Shown: one piece after another, positions 24,410 through 31,648 of the stretch
Position numbering within the stretch: position 1 is the stretch's first letter
How the letters are laid out: every line of letters begins with the position of its first letter
Origin: an uncultured Clostridia bacterium
GTDB taxonomy: Bacteria; Bacillota; Clostridia; Oscillospirales; Oscillospiraceae
Assembly: GCA_947572235.1 (NCBI GenBank)
Contig: CANPBB010000012.1
Location: forward strand, 1 to 39,631
Reading direction: 5' to 3'
DNA: 39,631 nt
Notes under the pieces: model-generated
What the model saw: the letters and a program-made list of their open reading frames with translations, nothing else
The model's database searches: none
What the model was told of the DNA's origin: nothing
Made by a program: the position numbers and the translations under genes

Positions 24410-24505
24410 TCACATAGAATACCGTATATGTAATAATCATCGAATCATATAAATCAATAAATTTATAAATAATAGATAATAATCAATAAATAAAGGAGAT
24501 TCAAT
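24410..24505 (+). other. AT-rich spacer before tyrS
   Basis: This 96-bp gap is strongly AT-rich, with repeated AATCAATAAAT-like and TAAATAATAGATAATAATC units, unlike the rest of the window. No second T-box, terminator or well-formed promoter is seen. AAAGGAG just before 24506 is the tyrS ribosome binding site. Confidence 0.5.
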
Positions 24506-25732
24506 ATGAAAGTATACGAAGAATTAGTGGCCCGCGGCTTGATTGCGCAGGTCACAAACGAGGCGGAGATCCGGGAGATGATCAACAACGGCAAAGCCAC
24601 CTTCTACATCGGCTTTGATCCCACGGCGGACAGCCTCCATGTGGGCCACTTCATGGCTCTGTGCCTGATGAAGCGGCTTCAGATGGCGGGCAACAGGCCC
24701 ATCGCCCTAATCGGCGGCGGCACCGGCATGGTGGGAGACCCCTCTGGCCGAACAGACATGCGTTCCATGATGACCCCGGAGACCATTCAGCACAACTGTG
24801 ACTGCTTTAAGAAACAGATGGAGCGGTTTATTGATTTCGGCGAGGGGAAGGCCATCATGCTCAACAACGCCGAGTGGCTGATGAAGCTCAATTATGTGGA
24901 GCTCCTGCGGGAGGTAGGCGCCTGCTTCTCCGTGAACAACATGCTCCGGGCTGAGTGCTACAAGCAGCGCATGGAGAAGGGCCTCAGCTTCTTGGAGTTC
25001 AACTACATGATCATGCAGTCCTACGACTTCTACTACATGTTCCAGCACTATGGCTGCAACATGCAGTTCGGCGGCAACGACCAGTGGAGCAATATGCTGG
25101 GCGGCACAGAGCTGATCCGCCGTAAGCTGGGGAAGGACGCCCACGCCATGACTATCACGCTGCTCCTCAACAGCGAGGGAAAGAAGATGGGTAAGACCGC
25201 CTCCGGCGCGGTGTGGCTGGATCCCAACAAGACCAGCCCCTATGATTTCTACCAGTACTGGCGGAACATCGACGATGCGGATGTGCTCAAGTGCATCCGG
25301 ATGCTCACTTTCCTGCCCTTGGAGCAGATCAACGAGATGGATGGCTGGGAGGGAAGCCAGCTGAACAAGGCCAAGGAGATTCTGGCTTGGGAGCTGACCA
25401 ATTTGGTCCACGGCAAAGAGGAGGCCGACAGGGCCCAAGCCGCGGCCAAGGCCCTCTTCGGCGGCGGAGGGGACCGGGAGAGCATGCCCTCCACCGTCCT
25501 GAAGGACAGCGACTTCGAGAATGGACAGATCAGCGCGGTGGGCCTGCTGGTAGCCTGCGGCTTGGCCTCCTCCCGAGGCGAGGCCCGACGGCTGATCCAA
25601 CAGGGCGGCGTCAGCGTGGCCGACAAGAAGGTGGCGGACATTGATCAGAGCTGGAACGCGGAGGCCTTCCAAGGCGAGGGACTCATCATCAAAAAGGGCA
25701 AAAAGGTATTCCACCGGGCGACAGTGGAGTAA
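24506..25732 (+). CDS. tyrS: Tyrosyl-tRNA synthetase
   Basis: TyrS activates tyrosine and charges tRNA-Tyr. The 408-residue protein has the class I HIGH-type motif in FDPTADSLHVGHF (residues 37-49), the tyrosine pocket FLEFNYMIMQSYDF, the GGNDQWSNMLGG segment, the KMSKS-type loop EGKKMGKTASG near residue 226, and a C-terminal S4 RNA-binding domain (ASSRGEARRLIQQGGVSVAD). Length and motif order are normal. A clear AAAGGAG precedes the ATG. Regulation by the upstream tyrosine T-box is inferred from shared transcription through the reductase gene. Confidence 0.97.
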   Translation: MKVYEELVARGLIAQVTNEAEIREMINNGKATFYIGFDPTADSLHVGHFMALCLMKRLQMAGNRPIALIGGGTGMVGDPSGRTDMRSMMTPETIQHNCDCFKKQMERFIDFGEGKAIMLNNAEWLMKLNYVELLREVGACFSVNNMLRAECYKQRMEKGLSFLEFNYMIMQSYDFYYMFQHYGCNMQFGGNDQWSNMLGGTELIRRKLGKDAHAMTITLLLNSEGKKMGKTASGAVWLDPNKTSPYDFYQYWRNIDDADVLKCIRMLTFLPLEQINEMDGWEGSQLNKAKEILAWELTNLVHGKEEADRAQAAAKALFGGGGDRESMPSTVLKDSDFENGQISAVGLLVACGLASSRGEARRLIQQGGVSVADKKVADIDQSWNAEAFQGEGLIIKKGKKVFHRATVE

Positions 25733-25737
25733 GATCA

Positions 25738-25780
25738 CAGTATTAGGACAGCGGCGCGCGGTGCTGCTGTCCTAATACTG
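25738..25780. terminator. Hairpin after tyrS
   Basis: CAGTATTAGGACAGC (25738-25752) pairs perfectly with GCTGTCCTAATACTG (25766-25780) around a 13-nt GC-rich loop. No T run follows, so it may stabilise the 3' end of the mRNA rather than be a standard terminator. Confidence 0.65.
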
Positions 25781-25831
25781 CGGAGTAATCCATGCTCTAT
25801 AAGTAAAAAGTTTGTTTTTCTTCAAAAACTC

Positions 25832-25862
25832 TTGACCTTGACGCTGCGTCATGGGCTATCCT
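25832..25862 (+). promoter_or_regulatory. MerR-type promoter with operator in a 19-bp spacer
   Basis: The -35 TTGACC (25832-25837) and -10 TATCCT (25857-25862) are 19 bp apart, the long spacer typical of MerR-activated promoters. Inside the spacer is the dyad TGACGC-T-GCGTCA (25839-25851) flanked by CC and GG. It lies just upstream of a MerR-family gene, so autoregulation by DNA distortion is likely. Confidence 0.75.
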
Positions 25863-25882
25863 TCTCTTTGGAGGTGAGCGCA

Positions 25883-26650
25883 ATGGACTACACCGTGCAG
25901 CAGATCGCGGCGCTGACCGGGCTGACGCCCCGAACCTTGCGGTACTACGACGCCATCGGACTGCTTCGGCCGGGCAGAGATGCTGGCAACGACTACCGCC
26001 TGTACGGGACGCAGGAGGTGGATCGCTTGGAGCAGATTCTCCTTTATCGGAGCATGGGCTTGCCCCTGCGGGAGATTCAGCGCCTGTTAGACGACCCCTC
26101 TTTGGACAGGGCGGCGGTACTGGAGAACCAACTGCGCGGCCTCCAAGCGGAACGGGACAGGCTGGAGGCGGTCATCGAGGCCGTGGCCTGCGCCGTTAAA
26201 ACTATGAGAGGAGAACAAACCATGACAAATTCGGAGAGATTTGCTCAGACAAGAGTGCAGGCGTTGGCGGAGAACGAGGCGCGGTACGGTGCGGAGTGCC
26301 GGGAGCGCTATGGTGAGGAGGCTATGACAACCTATGGACAGTACACCGCCGGCATAACAGAGGAGCAGTGGCGGGAGGGGGAACTGTTGTCGGAGGAATA
26401 CCTGACCCTGCTGCGGCGGGCCATGGAGGAGGGCGACCCCGCCGGCAGGACCGCCCAAGAGGCTTGCCGACTCCACCGAGCTTGGCTGGAGAAGTGCTGG
26501 GGGTGCCCCTGTTCACCCCGAGCCCAGATGACTATGAAAGAGCTGTACACCCAAGACCCCCGCTTCGCCGCCTACTACGACGGGAAGGTGGCAATAGGCT
26601 GTACGGCCTTCTTCGCCGAGGCCATCCAGGTTTATTGTGAAACAATGTAG
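25883..26650 (+). CDS. MerR family regulator with TipAS-like antibiotic-binding domain
   Basis: The 255-residue protein begins with a MerR winged helix (YTVQQIAALTGLTPRTLRYY, residues 2-21; then DAIGLLRPGRDAGNDYRLYG) and a dimerisation coiled coil around AVLENQLRGLQAERDRLEAV. The C-terminal half has the TipAS pattern, including ERYGEEAMTTYGQYTAGIT and a final DPRFAAYYDGKVAIGCTAFF. TipAL-type regulators sense thiopeptides or other hydrophobic drugs and activate their own promoter. The ATG at 25883 follows GGAGGTGA; a longer in-frame start at 25832 would fall in the promoter. No obvious transporter lies directly next to it. Confidence 0.88.
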   Translation: MDYTVQQIAALTGLTPRTLRYYDAIGLLRPGRDAGNDYRLYGTQEVDRLEQILLYRSMGLPLREIQRLLDDPSLDRAAVLENQLRGLQAERDRLEAVIEAVACAVKTMRGEQTMTNSERFAQTRVQALAENEARYGAECRERYGEEAMTTYGQYTAGITEEQWREGELLSEEYLTLLRRAMEEGDPAGRTAQEACRLHRAWLEKCWGCPCSPRAQMTMKELYTQDPRFAAYYDGKVAIGCTAFFAEAIQVYCETM

Positions 26651-26684
26651 AATCTAATGCGGTCTTTGGGGAGGTGACGCAGAT

Positions 26685-27416
26685 TTGAGCGTCTGGGGAC
26701 ACTACGAGAAAATGAGTGTGCAGGGAAGTAAGCGGAAGGCGAAAATCTTTATCCCCTCCCTGCTGCACAGTGCTCTGCCACCCTTCGTTTTCTTCGCTAT
26801 ACCCATTGCGGCGATGCTGTCCGGCTCGGACGAGGGCTACCCTCTGCGCTATTCACCTTGGTCGATCGCCCTTGTCGCGTTCTTTTTTCTGCTCTTCTTT
26901 GCTGTGGGCCTGATGGGCGTTTGGGCGGGGATCTGTGAGCAGCGGGACGCCAAGCGGATGCTAAACGGGGAACTGGTCCTCCGAAGCGGTGAGCTGTTCA
27001 TACTCAGCCGGACATCCACCATTCGATACCACCACGACTACCGCTTCGCCATCCGAAACCAGCAGGGGAGGGGAGAGGTGGAGATCTACAACATGCCGGA
27101 AAAGCTCTACCAGCAGTTCTCCGCACGCTGCTGGGGCGGGACGTACCATGTTCGCAGCTTGCGGGAGGAGAGCCGCCTCTTCTACGGACTGGATCCCCGG
27201 GTCTACCAAGTGGACATAGTGGTCCTGCCTCCGGAGAAGGGGCCGGCGTTCCGCTTAGTCGAGCTGTCCGACGCGATGCGGAGAATCGCCGGGGAGGGCT
27301 TGCCGAAGAACGACGGAAAATACCCTGTATTCACCGGCACGGTGGTGGACATCCTCTATAAAAACGGACGGTTCGACACCTTCTATGTAAAGGACGACGT
27401 TTTATTTGAGAGGTAA
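26685..27416 (+). CDS. Hypothetical membrane protein with two TM segments
   Basis: This 243-residue protein has a short N-terminal cytoplasmic part and two hydrophobic segments (SALPPFVFFAIPIAAMLSGS and SIALVAFFFLLFFAVGLMGV). A soluble domain follows, with ELFILSRTSTIRYHHDYRFA and VYQVDIVVLPPEKGPAFRLV. The TTG start follows GGGGAGGTGA. It lies 34 bp after the MerR-TipAS gene with no terminator between, so it may be part of that regulator's operon. The family is unknown to me; the soluble part could be a binding domain at the membrane face. Confidence 0.7.
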   Translation: MSVWGHYEKMSVQGSKRKAKIFIPSLLHSALPPFVFFAIPIAAMLSGSDEGYPLRYSPWSIALVAFFFLLFFAVGLMGVWAGICEQRDAKRMLNGELVLRSGELFILSRTSTIRYHHDYRFAIRNQQGRGEVEIYNMPEKLYQQFSARCWGGTYHVRSLREESRLFYGLDPRVYQVDIVVLPPEKGPAFRLVELSDAMRRIAGEGLPKNDGKYPVFTGTVVDILYKNGRFDTFYVKDDVLFER

Positions 27417-27454
27417 GTTTTATCGACCTCCTCGGTGCCGAGAGCGGCGAGGAC

Positions 27455-27493
27455 AAAAAGAGAAGGGGACAAAAATGTCCCCTTCTCTTTTTT
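27455..27493. terminator. Bidirectional terminator
   Basis: AAAAAGAGAAGGGGACA pairs perfectly with TGTCCCCTTCTCTTTTT around AAAA. It separates the convergent membrane-protein gene and the small leftward gene. Confidence 0.92.
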
Positions 27494-27497
27494 GCGC

Positions 27498-27743
27498 CTA
27501 TAGCGGATGAAACGTATACTTGTGCCGCTGGCCGCTGTCGAAGGTCACCTCAATGGCCGGGTTGCCCTCCTCCTCGCTCTCGGAGAACAGGGCATCCTGC
27601 TGGCCGGGGTAGAGAGAGCGCACATAGTCCCAAGGAGAGGATAGCTGCCGCTCCTCAATTTCACAGTTGTGGGGCAGCAGACTGGTGGTGCAGGGAAGAA
27701 ACAGCTCCTTGACGATTTCGTAGCGCCGTTCCGATTTCTCCAT
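27498..27743 (-). CDS. Small hypothetical protein, 81 residues
   Basis: The ATG at 27743 has AGGAGG 7 nt upstream on the minus strand and opens MEKSERRYEIVKELFLPC, followed by CEIEERQLSSPWDYVRSLYP and VTFDSGQRHKYTFHPL. An in-frame start six codons earlier would place the ribosome binding site inside the gene, so I prefer 27743. The protein is soluble and acidic. I do not recognise the family. Confidence 0.7.
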   Translation of the reverse strand: MEKSERRYEIVKELFLPCTTSLLPHNCEIEERQLSSPWDYVRSLYPGQQDALFSESEEEGNPAIEVTFDSGQRHKYTFHPL

Positions 27744-27918
27744 AGATTTGCCTCCTGTCAAAAAGCGTTGGGTGCCTCTATTGTTCCTTTGGCGGAGGAT
27801 TCTTATGCGCAGAAACGCATAAATGAAACTCTTTACAAATATGTTGTAACAAACATCGGGAACCTGTCCTCAGCCGCATAATTGGCGGAGGCGGGTTGCG
27901 ATCAACGGGAGGTTTCAT

Positions 27919-28326
27919 ATGCCGGAGTCCAAAAAGAGCGGGATTGATTGGAAGATGGTGGGCTTGAATGTGCTGGGAATCGTGGGGTGCTACCTCCTGC
28001 TCCAGCTCATCAACGCGCTGTTGATCGCCAAGGAGGCGGTAGGGGAGGGGAGGGCACCGGTGCTGATTTGTCTGTCGGCGTTCCTGTCTGTCCTTCTCTC
28101 CTCTATGGTTTTTCTGCGGCGGGAACAGCACGGGCGGCTGCCGCTGTGTCTGGGGTGCGCGTTTTTGTTTTTGGCAGTGATACTGCTCGTGGCTCTGGCC
28201 TTCGGTGAGGGACTGACTGTGGGAAGTCAGATCTTTGCTCTGGGTCTGAGCGCTGCGCTGGGCGGTCTGCTGGCGGCGCTCCTTGGGGGGCGAAAGAAGG
28301 GGCGCAGAAGCACCAAACGGCGGTGA
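27919..28326 (+). CDS. Four-TM small membrane protein, TIGR04086-like
   Basis: The 135-residue protein has four hydrophobic segments: MVGLNVLGIVGCYLLLQLIN, LICLSAFLSVLLSSMVFL, LCLGCAFLFLAVILLVALAF and FALGLSAALGGLLAALLGG. It ends in a basic tail (RKKGRRSTKRR). Size and topology match the small Firmicutes membrane family TIGR04086, whose function is unknown; the assignment is by shape rather than motif. GGGAGG precedes the ATG. It stands alone. Confidence 0.6.
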   Translation: MPESKKSGIDWKMVGLNVLGIVGCYLLLQLINALLIAKEAVGEGRAPVLICLSAFLSVLLSSMVFLRREQHGRLPLCLGCAFLFLAVILLVALAFGEGLTVGSQIFALGLSAALGGLLAALLGGRKKGRRSTKRR

Positions 28327-28535
28327 GAAAGAGGCGGTTACATAAGTCGATGAACCGATCAGAGCAGCCTCTATCCACCGCCTGTGGAAAAAACGCTTTG
28401 GTGAAAAACAACAAAAATCTGCGGAGCGGCCCAAAGCATGCGAAAAATCAAGTGGAAGCCGGGTTGAAGGACAAAAAGCGGAAGATGTCCATATATAGTG
28501 GAATTTTGGGAGATTAGGCCCTAAATTATGTGTTT
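28327..28535 (+). other. Downstream untranslated stretch
   Basis: About 210 bp follow the small membrane protein before a terminator. They contain local hairpins such as GGAC/GTCC at 28468-28489 but no frame with a ribosome binding site. It may be a long 3' untranslated region or a small RNA; I cannot assign a family. Confidence 0.3.
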
Positions 28536-28566
28536 CGGGGCAGCGGTAACGCCGCCCCGCTCTTTT
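28536..28566 (+). terminator. Rho-independent terminator
   Basis: CGGGGC pairs with GCCCCG, with an inner GCG/CGC pair and one bulge, followed by CTCTTTT. It ends transcription from the small membrane protein gene. Confidence 0.75.
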
Positions 28567-28645
28567 GGTATCTACAGTTTACATAACGCAGTTAACATAA
28601 TATTTTGGCATAACAAACAAAAACGAGGAAGTTGTGGAAATGAAC

Positions 28646-28674
28646 TTGATAAATTTCCCAAAATGGCCTATAGT
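28646..28674 (+). promoter_or_regulatory. Promoter upstream of the SpoIIM-like gene
   Basis: TTGATA (28646-28651) and TATAGT (28669-28674) are separated by 17 bp, a good sigma-A promoter. The following leader of about 110 nt has a GGTTC/GAACC hairpin (28712-28727). I did not find a clear sigma-E promoter, which a SpoIIM gene would be expected to have. Confidence 0.55.
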
Positions 28675-28792
28675 AATAGAAGATCACGGAGCGGTGTGTC
28701 TCCCTTGGGGTGGTTCCGGGATGAACCGGTGGCGTGAGAATGGACAAGGACTTCTAAGCGAACAAGCTCCCTCATAGGATAGCTGTGAGGTG

Positions 28793-29443
28793 ATGACTGT
28801 GGGGTTTCGATCCTTTGTGCGGCGGATGCAGGGTGCGGAGGCGCCTACTGTGCAGATGCTGTGTCTCTCGCTCCTGTTTCTTTTAGGGGCGGCGGGTGGC
28901 TATGCCTATGCCGGCTACTGCGGTGACCACGCCCAGCTGATGCTCTCGGAGTATTTGACGGGCTACTGCGAGCTGTTCCGGCGGGGGGTGGAGAGTGCGG
29001 TGCCGTTGCTGACGGCGGTGCGCCTCTACTACGGGGCGGTGGTGCTCTGCTTCCTCTTCGGCTTCACGGCCATTGGGACGCTGGCGGTCCCGGCTCTTGC
29101 CGGGGCTTTCGGATTCACCAGTATGTTTGCCATCGCCTGCTTCGTTCAGGTCTATGGTCGCCAAGGCGCGGTGCTGGCCTTAGGGGCGTTAGGTGTGCGG
29201 CTGGTGTTTACCCTCCCCTGCTTCCTTTGGCTGGGGTCTTACGCTTGGCGTGCGGCCTCGTCTCTGCTGCCTTGGCCGCGGGGAAAGCGGTGTGCGCCGG
29301 TGCTCTATGACGGGAGCTGCTTCTACCGGCTGTTTGTCTGTGTTGTGCTGTTGATGATCGGGGTGTGCTTTGAACGCTACATCACTCCGAATCTCTTTCA
29401 CTTGGCGCTGGGTGTGCTGACAGAGCCGGCCTTGGTCGGCTGA
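28793..29443 (+). CDS. SpoIIM-like integral membrane protein
   Basis: The 216-residue protein begins with a short cationic stretch (TVGFRSFVRRMQGAEAP). About five hydrophobic segments follow, including MLCLSLLFLLGAAGGYAYAG, AVVLCFLFGFTAIGTLAVPA, LAGAFGFTSMFAIACFVQVY, LALGALGVRLVFTLPCFLWL and FVCVVLLMIGVCF. The soluble loop between the first two segments and the position immediately upstream of xerD fit the SpoIIM/DUF95 group, needed for membrane migration during spore engulfment in Bacillus. The start is uncertain among the GTG at 28790, the ATG at 28793 and a GTG at 28799; the last has the best spacing to GAGG. The name is by topology and context. Confidence 0.55.
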   Translation: MTVGFRSFVRRMQGAEAPTVQMLCLSLLFLLGAAGGYAYAGYCGDHAQLMLSEYLTGYCELFRRGVESAVPLLTAVRLYYGAVVLCFLFGFTAIGTLAVPALAGAFGFTSMFAIACFVQVYGRQGAVLALGALGVRLVFTLPCFLWLGSYAWRAASSLLPWPRGKRCAPVLYDGSCFYRLFVCVVLLMIGVCFERYITPNLFHLALGVLTEPALVG

Positions 29444-29577
29444 GGAGGGGAGCGCCCCTTCCCTGTTTTCTGCCCGGCAAAGTAAAAAAATTATGATACC
29501 GGCCTTGGATGGCCGGGGGAGTTCAGGGCGCGCCTGCGGCGTCCCGTGAAGGACTCCCGGGAGGGGAGGCCTCTTTT

Positions 29578-30462
29578 TTGGTCAACTACATTGAAGCATA
29601 CAGAACATATCTCAAGGATGAGAGGCGCTCCTCGGAGAATACGGTATCCTCCTACCTGCGGGATGTGCGCCAGTTTGAGGCGTACTTAAAGCTTACCGAA
29701 GGCCCCGCGGTGGAGCGGTGCACCTCCAAAGAGGTGGAGAGCTACATGACCTACATGGCCGGCCACGGCAAGTCCGCGTCCAGTGTGGCCCGCGGTGTGG
29801 CCTCCCTAAAATCCTTTTATACCTATCTGATGGGCCGCGGCGTCATCAGACAAAACCCTGCCAAGGGGGTCACGGCGGCGCGCTCAGAGCGCAAGTATCC
29901 GGAGATCCTCACTGGCAAGGAGGTGGAGCTGTTTTTGGATCAGCCCCAGTGCGTGGACGCCAAGGGCTACCGGGACCATGCCATGCTGGAGCTCCTTTAC
30001 GCCACCGGCATCCGCGTCAGTGAGCTGATCGCCCTGAATTTGGACGATGTGAACTTCAGCGCCGGTCTGGTCCGGTGCCGCAGCCGGGGGAAGGAGCGGG
30101 TGATCCCTCTCTACACTGGAGCCATCAAAGCTCTGCAGGAGTACGTGCGGGAGATCCGCCCCCAGATTATCCTCTACAACGAGGAGCCGGCGCTGTTTGT
30201 GAACATGAATGGTGAGCGGATGAGCCGTCAGGGGTTCTGGAAGATTATCAAGCACTATCAGGAAAAGGCGCAGATCAAGAAGGACATCACGCCCCACACC
30301 CTGCGCCACTCCTTCGCCGCCCACCTGTTGGAGAACGGCGCGGATCTGCGCTCCATTCAGGAGATGCTGGGCCACGCGGATATCTCCTCCACGCAGATTT
30401 ACTCCCATATGGTGAAGCAGAAGCTCAAGGACGTGTACCAAAAGGCGCATCCCCGGGCGTAA
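29578..30462 (+). CDS. xerD: Tyrosine recombinase XerD
   Basis: XerD with XerC resolves chromosome dimers at dif. The 294-residue protein has an N-terminal SAM-like core-binding domain (VNYIEAYRTYLKDERRSSEN) and the tyrosine recombinase domain with R146 (ATGIRVSEL), K172 (RGKERVIPL), H240 and R243 (PHTLRHSF), H266 (LGHADISSTQ) and the nucleophile Y275 (QIYSHM). I chose TTG at 29578 because GGGAGGGGAGG is just upstream and homologues begin there; an upstream extension to 29509 is not family-like. The gene is followed by a terminator. Its chromosomal, non-mobile context supports a housekeeping role. Confidence 0.9.
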   Translation: MVNYIEAYRTYLKDERRSSENTVSSYLRDVRQFEAYLKLTEGPAVERCTSKEVESYMTYMAGHGKSASSVARGVASLKSFYTYLMGRGVIRQNPAKGVTAARSERKYPEILTGKEVELFLDQPQCVDAKGYRDHAMLELLYATGIRVSELIALNLDDVNFSAGLVRCRSRGKERVIPLYTGAIKALQEYVREIRPQIILYNEEPALFVNMNGERMSRQGFWKIIKHYQEKAQIKKDITPHTLRHSFAAHLLENGADLRSIQEMLGHADISSTQIYSHMVKQKLKDVYQKAHPRA

Positions 30463-30481
30463 GATCGGCGGGCCACTTGCG

Positions 30482-30507
30482 AAAAAGGCGGGTGGACCCG
30501 CCTTTTT
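30482..30507. terminator. Rho-independent terminator after xerD
   Basis: AAAAAGGCGGG pairs perfectly with CCCGCCTTTTT around a TGGA loop. Confidence 0.92.
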
Positions 30508-30540
30508 CAGTTAGGAGTTATTTTTAGAGGGGAGGCCGTT

Positions 30541-31011
30541 ATGTATCTGGATCGGATGGACTATTTGTATGATGAGGCTTTGCGGACCTACTGTGAGTTG
30601 GAGAAAAAAGAGGCGGCGGGGCTGTCGGAGGGGGACTGTCTGGAGATCTCCCGGAGGGCCTGTGCCCATATTGGCTTCTTCTTCACTTGGCTGGTCCGGC
30701 GGCATATGCTGGGGGATCTGCACCGGGAGGAGCCCTTGGAGGCGGTGCGGCTGGGGGAGATGGCTGGGACGGACTTCTTTTTGCGGTACTGTGACGGGAA
30801 GTTTCGGGAGGAGGATGTGGCGCCGGCGGCGAGGCCCTTTGTGGCGGACTACTACGGTGAGGGACTTTACTGGCGGGACTATGTGGACTGGGTACTGCAT
30901 GAGCTGTGCGACATTCCCTTGGAGTTCTCGGAGAGCTATGAGGACTACCTGAGGCTGGAGCCGGTGCTGGACCGGGCGCTGGAGGCGTATCAAAGGGGGG
31001 AGCTGACATGA
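30541..31011 (+). CDS. Hypothetical protein, 156 residues
   Basis: The acidic, helix-rich protein starts MYLDRMDYLYDEALRTYCEL and contains ISRRACAHIGFFFTWLVRRH and WRDYVDWVLHELCDIPLEFS. The ATG follows GAGGGGAGG. Its stop overlaps the next gene by 4 bp, so the pair is an operon. Proteins of this size and composition are common in toxin-immunity neighbourhoods, but I cannot place the family and no toxin is in the window. Confidence 0.72.
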   Translation: MYLDRMDYLYDEALRTYCELEKKEAAGLSEGDCLEISRRACAHIGFFFTWLVRRHMLGDLHREEPLEAVRLGEMAGTDFFLRYCDGKFREEDVAPAARPFVADYYGEGLYWRDYVDWVLHELCDIPLEFSESYEDYLRLEPVLDRALEAYQRGELT

Positions 31012-31595
31012 TGACGGAGCTGACGGACCACGAGGGGTACAGGCTGATAGAAAACGAGTACAGCGAGTGCCTTCTGGACTATGTGATCCTCCGCTCTGAC
31101 GGGGCGTACCAGGGGGAGGAGAGCCATAGGGAGGCGGTGGTGACGGCCTTTAAACTGCTGAATGGTCGGAAGCGGATCTCAAACCACTGGACAAAAGGCG
31201 GCTTTCAGGTACGGGTGGAGCCGGAGAAGATGGAGGCCGTCCCCATTACCGGCGAGGAGCTGCTTTTTATTCCAAAGGATACGCGGCGTTGCAAGACCCG
31301 GAGGGACGCCTATAAGCCCGGCGCCTGTTGGAATTGGCGGACGGATACAGATCGTTTCTGCTATGGCTACGCTTTTCTTCACCCACCCTATGGGGTGCCC
31401 TACTGGTTGGGGGACTTTGAGCGCCTGAACCACGTCCTGTTCCCGGACAGAGCGGCCTTGGAGGTGTTCTGCTGGAACGACACTTGGTCCAACTATTTCG
31501 AGGACGGCAGTGACTGGTGGGGCACCGGCTGCTGGTCAGTATACGACAGGAAGGCGGAGCATTTTGTGGTCATCGGCGCGTCTTTATCGGATTGA
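31008..31595 (+). CDS. Hypothetical protein, 195 residues
   Basis: The ATG overlaps the stop of the previous gene (31008-31011). The soluble protein starts MMTELTDHEGYRLIENEYSE. It is rich in tryptophan and tyrosine, with GFQVRVEPEKMEAVPITGEE, FCYGYAFLHPPYGVPYWLGD, FCWNDTWSNYFEDGSDWWGT and GCWSVYDRKAEHFVVIGASL. The aromatic C-terminal block resembles folds of small immunity-like or sugar-binding proteins, but I cannot name a family. A terminator follows immediately. Confidence 0.72.
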   Translation: MMTELTDHEGYRLIENEYSECLLDYVILRSDGAYQGEESHREAVVTAFKLLNGRKRISNHWTKGGFQVRVEPEKMEAVPITGEELLFIPKDTRRCKTRRDAYKPGACWNWRTDTDRFCYGYAFLHPPYGVPYWLGDFERLNHVLFPDRAALEVFCWNDTWSNYFEDGSDWWGTGCWSVYDRKAEHFVVIGASLSD

Positions 31596-31601
31596 ATGAT
31601 C

Positions 31602-31630
31602 AAAGCCCAACTGAAAACGGTTGGGCTTTT
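31602..31630. terminator. Bidirectional terminator
   Basis: AAAGCCCAAC pairs with GTTGGGCTTT around TGAAAACG, with flanking A and T tracts. It ends the two-gene hypothetical operon and lies just upstream of the kinase-like gene's ribosome binding site. Confidence 0.85.
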
Positions 31631-31648
31631 CAACAGGAGGGGAGAGCT

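Noticed and set aside
24707..25738. 343-codon leftward frame opposite tyrS
   Set aside because: It is an antisense shadow fully inside tyrS, with composition expected from the reverse strand of GC-biased codons.
28327..28535. 6S RNA candidate
   Set aside because: The region has a terminator and small hairpins but not the long rod with a central bubble expected of 6S RNA.
29509..30462. XerD as part of an integron or mobile element
   Set aside because: There are no attachment repeats, cargo genes or excisionase nearby. The sequence and the neighbouring SpoIIM-like gene fit chromosomal XerD.
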